Shown here: in pieces, positions 63,550 to 64,000 of the stretch | Layout: the number at the start of each line of letters is the position of its first letter | How positions within the stretch are numbered: the first letter of the stretch is position 1 | Position numbers and translations under genes: made by a program | Origin: Pedobacter sp. KBS0701 | GTDB taxonomy: Bacteria; Bacteroidota; Bacteroidia; Sphingobacteriales; Sphingobacteriaceae | Direction of reading: 5' to 3' | NCBI RefSeq assembly: GCF_005938645.2 | Contig: NZ_CP042171.1 | Span: 3,286,001-3,350,000, forward strand | Length of the DNA: 64,000 bases | Notes under the pieces: generated by a model | What the model was told of the DNA's origin: nothing | Database searches by the model: none | What the model saw: only the letters and a program-made list of their open reading frames with translations

Positions 63550-64000
63550 TTATTTCCAGTTTACTTTTTTCTTACCAAATAAGGCTAAAAATCCGTTCAG
63601 CGTTAAAAATACAAACAAAAGTATATCTAAAATCGGGAACCACCAACGCAAATCGCCATAGTTTAATCGTTTCAGCAATTTTGGATAGATAAAACACCTG
63701 ATGATGATGCTTAGTGCCAGGATCCCTAAGGCTACATATTGTGCCTCGCGACTGAAAAACATACACGCAGCAAAAAAACCATAAAACAAAAACTGAAACA
63801 CGATCTGGAGGCTCAAAATAAATTTATGTTTCGATTTATAGAGTTTACCAGCCCCAAAATGGCGCTTTTTCTGTCTCAGATAACCCCTCCAGGTTTTATT
63901 GGGTTCACTCCAAACATGACTGTCAGGATGTAAACGGATTTCGGTATTGTATTTGGTTGCGTGTGCATTTACAAATAAATCGTCGTCACCAGATGGGATA
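63550..64000 (-). CDS. family 2 glycosyltransferase, C-terminal part (continues past window)
   Basis: On the minus strand the frame is open from the window end to 63550, giving about 149 residues. It begins IPSGDDDLFVNAHATKYN, typical of the end of the GT2 catalytic domain (acidic DDD), then WRGYLRQKKRHFGAGKLYKSKHK (QxxRW-like region) and three membrane helices (LQIVFQFLFYGFFAACMFF, YVALGILALSIIIRCFIY, WWFPILDILLFVFLTLNGF). This layout suits membrane glycosyltransferases that make surface glycans or glycolipids. Shorter starts seen inside are internal. Confidence 0.85.
   Translation of the reverse strand, partial: IPSGDDDLFVNAHATKYNTEIRLHPDSHVWSEPNKTWRGYLRQKKRHFGAGKLYKSKHKFILSLQIVFQFLFYGFFAACMFFSREAQYVALGILALSIIIRCFIYPKLLKRLNYGDLRWWFPILDILLFVFLTLNGFLALFGKKKVNWK

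Noticed and set aside
1..64000. tRNA, rRNA, tmRNA or known riboswitch genes
   Set aside because: I looked in the gene-free stretches for tRNA-like cloverleaf ends and known leader motifs and saw none; a covariance-model search would be needed to exclude them.

Overview
The window looks like chromosomal DNA of a Bacteroidota bacterium, most likely a Pedobacter-like member of the Sphingobacteriaceae. Four things point there: two secreted enzymes carry type IX secretion (T9SS) C-terminal sorting domains; several genes have the Bacteroidota promoter signature TTTG-N20/21-TAnnTTTG and no Shine-Dalgarno sequence; there are many lipoproteins and small outer-membrane beta-barrels starting with short Gln-ended signal peptides; and the protein set is typical of the group. 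I saw no rRNA, tRNA, CRISPR array or transposase gene.

Layout. 0-5 kb: 3' part of a GH78 alpha-L-rhamnosidase, a repeat-rich gap, then clpB. 5-12.3 kb: M60-like peptidase, three small beta-barrel proteins, a 22-residue-repeat secreted protein, an Fsr-type MFS exporter and a divergent FMN reductase. 12.3-22 kb: secreted peptidases (M28, T9SS-exported S8, M57, S9/DPP-IV) plus a PepSY-like protein and a duplicated non-coding element. 22-28 kb: two paralogous lipoprotein polysaccharide deacetylases, an RsiV-like lipoprotein, a Gre-like factor, DUF1801, nitroreductase and a helical-repeat protein. 28-38 kb: ABC-F ATPase, DUF4397 lipoprotein, an ECF sigma factor overlapping a membrane-anchored barrel-like protein, Uma2 nuclease, SlyD-like PPIase plus DUF255 thioredoxin-like protein, a truncated DUF1016 gene and a dipeptide epimerase. 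38-46 kb: GH25 lysozyme, a large repeat array, MFS permease, GH43, a triplicated non-coding element and M20 dipeptidase. 46-54 kb: T9SS SGNH hydrolase, a pair of bacterial PH-domain membrane proteins, NmrA/HxlR divergent pair, DUF493, more repeats and a UvrD/PcrA helicase. 54-64 kb: smc, a VapBC-like module, M28 peptidase, a BlaI/BlaR1-like pair, a DUF4143 ATPase gene flanked by copies of the rsmG 3' end, rsmG and a partial glycosyltransferase.

How it fits together: the gene content suits a polymer-degrading soil or freshwater organism, with many secreted or lipid-anchored hydrolases for protein, peptidoglycan and plant glycans next to housekeeping genes (clpB, uvrD, smc, rsmG). Few genes form long operons; most stand alone with their own terminator.

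The most unusual features are non-coding or structural. (1) A DUF4143 ATPase gene sits between two 91-bp direct copies of the rsmG 3' end, one now broken by an in-frame stop, which looks like insertion of a single-gene cassette. (2) A modular family of intergenic elements with conserved flanks and exchangeable central hairpins occurs at about 18.7-19.5, 43.0-44.1, 50.5 and 58.0 kb, partly as tandem copies. (3) A dense array of several REP-like palindrome families fills 39.4-40.6 kb and recurs elsewhere. Several proteins also carry altered catalytic or nucleotide-binding motifs (S8 Asp to Glu, PIN Glu to Gln, ABC-F second Walker A). All family assignments come from reading the sequence; no database search was run.
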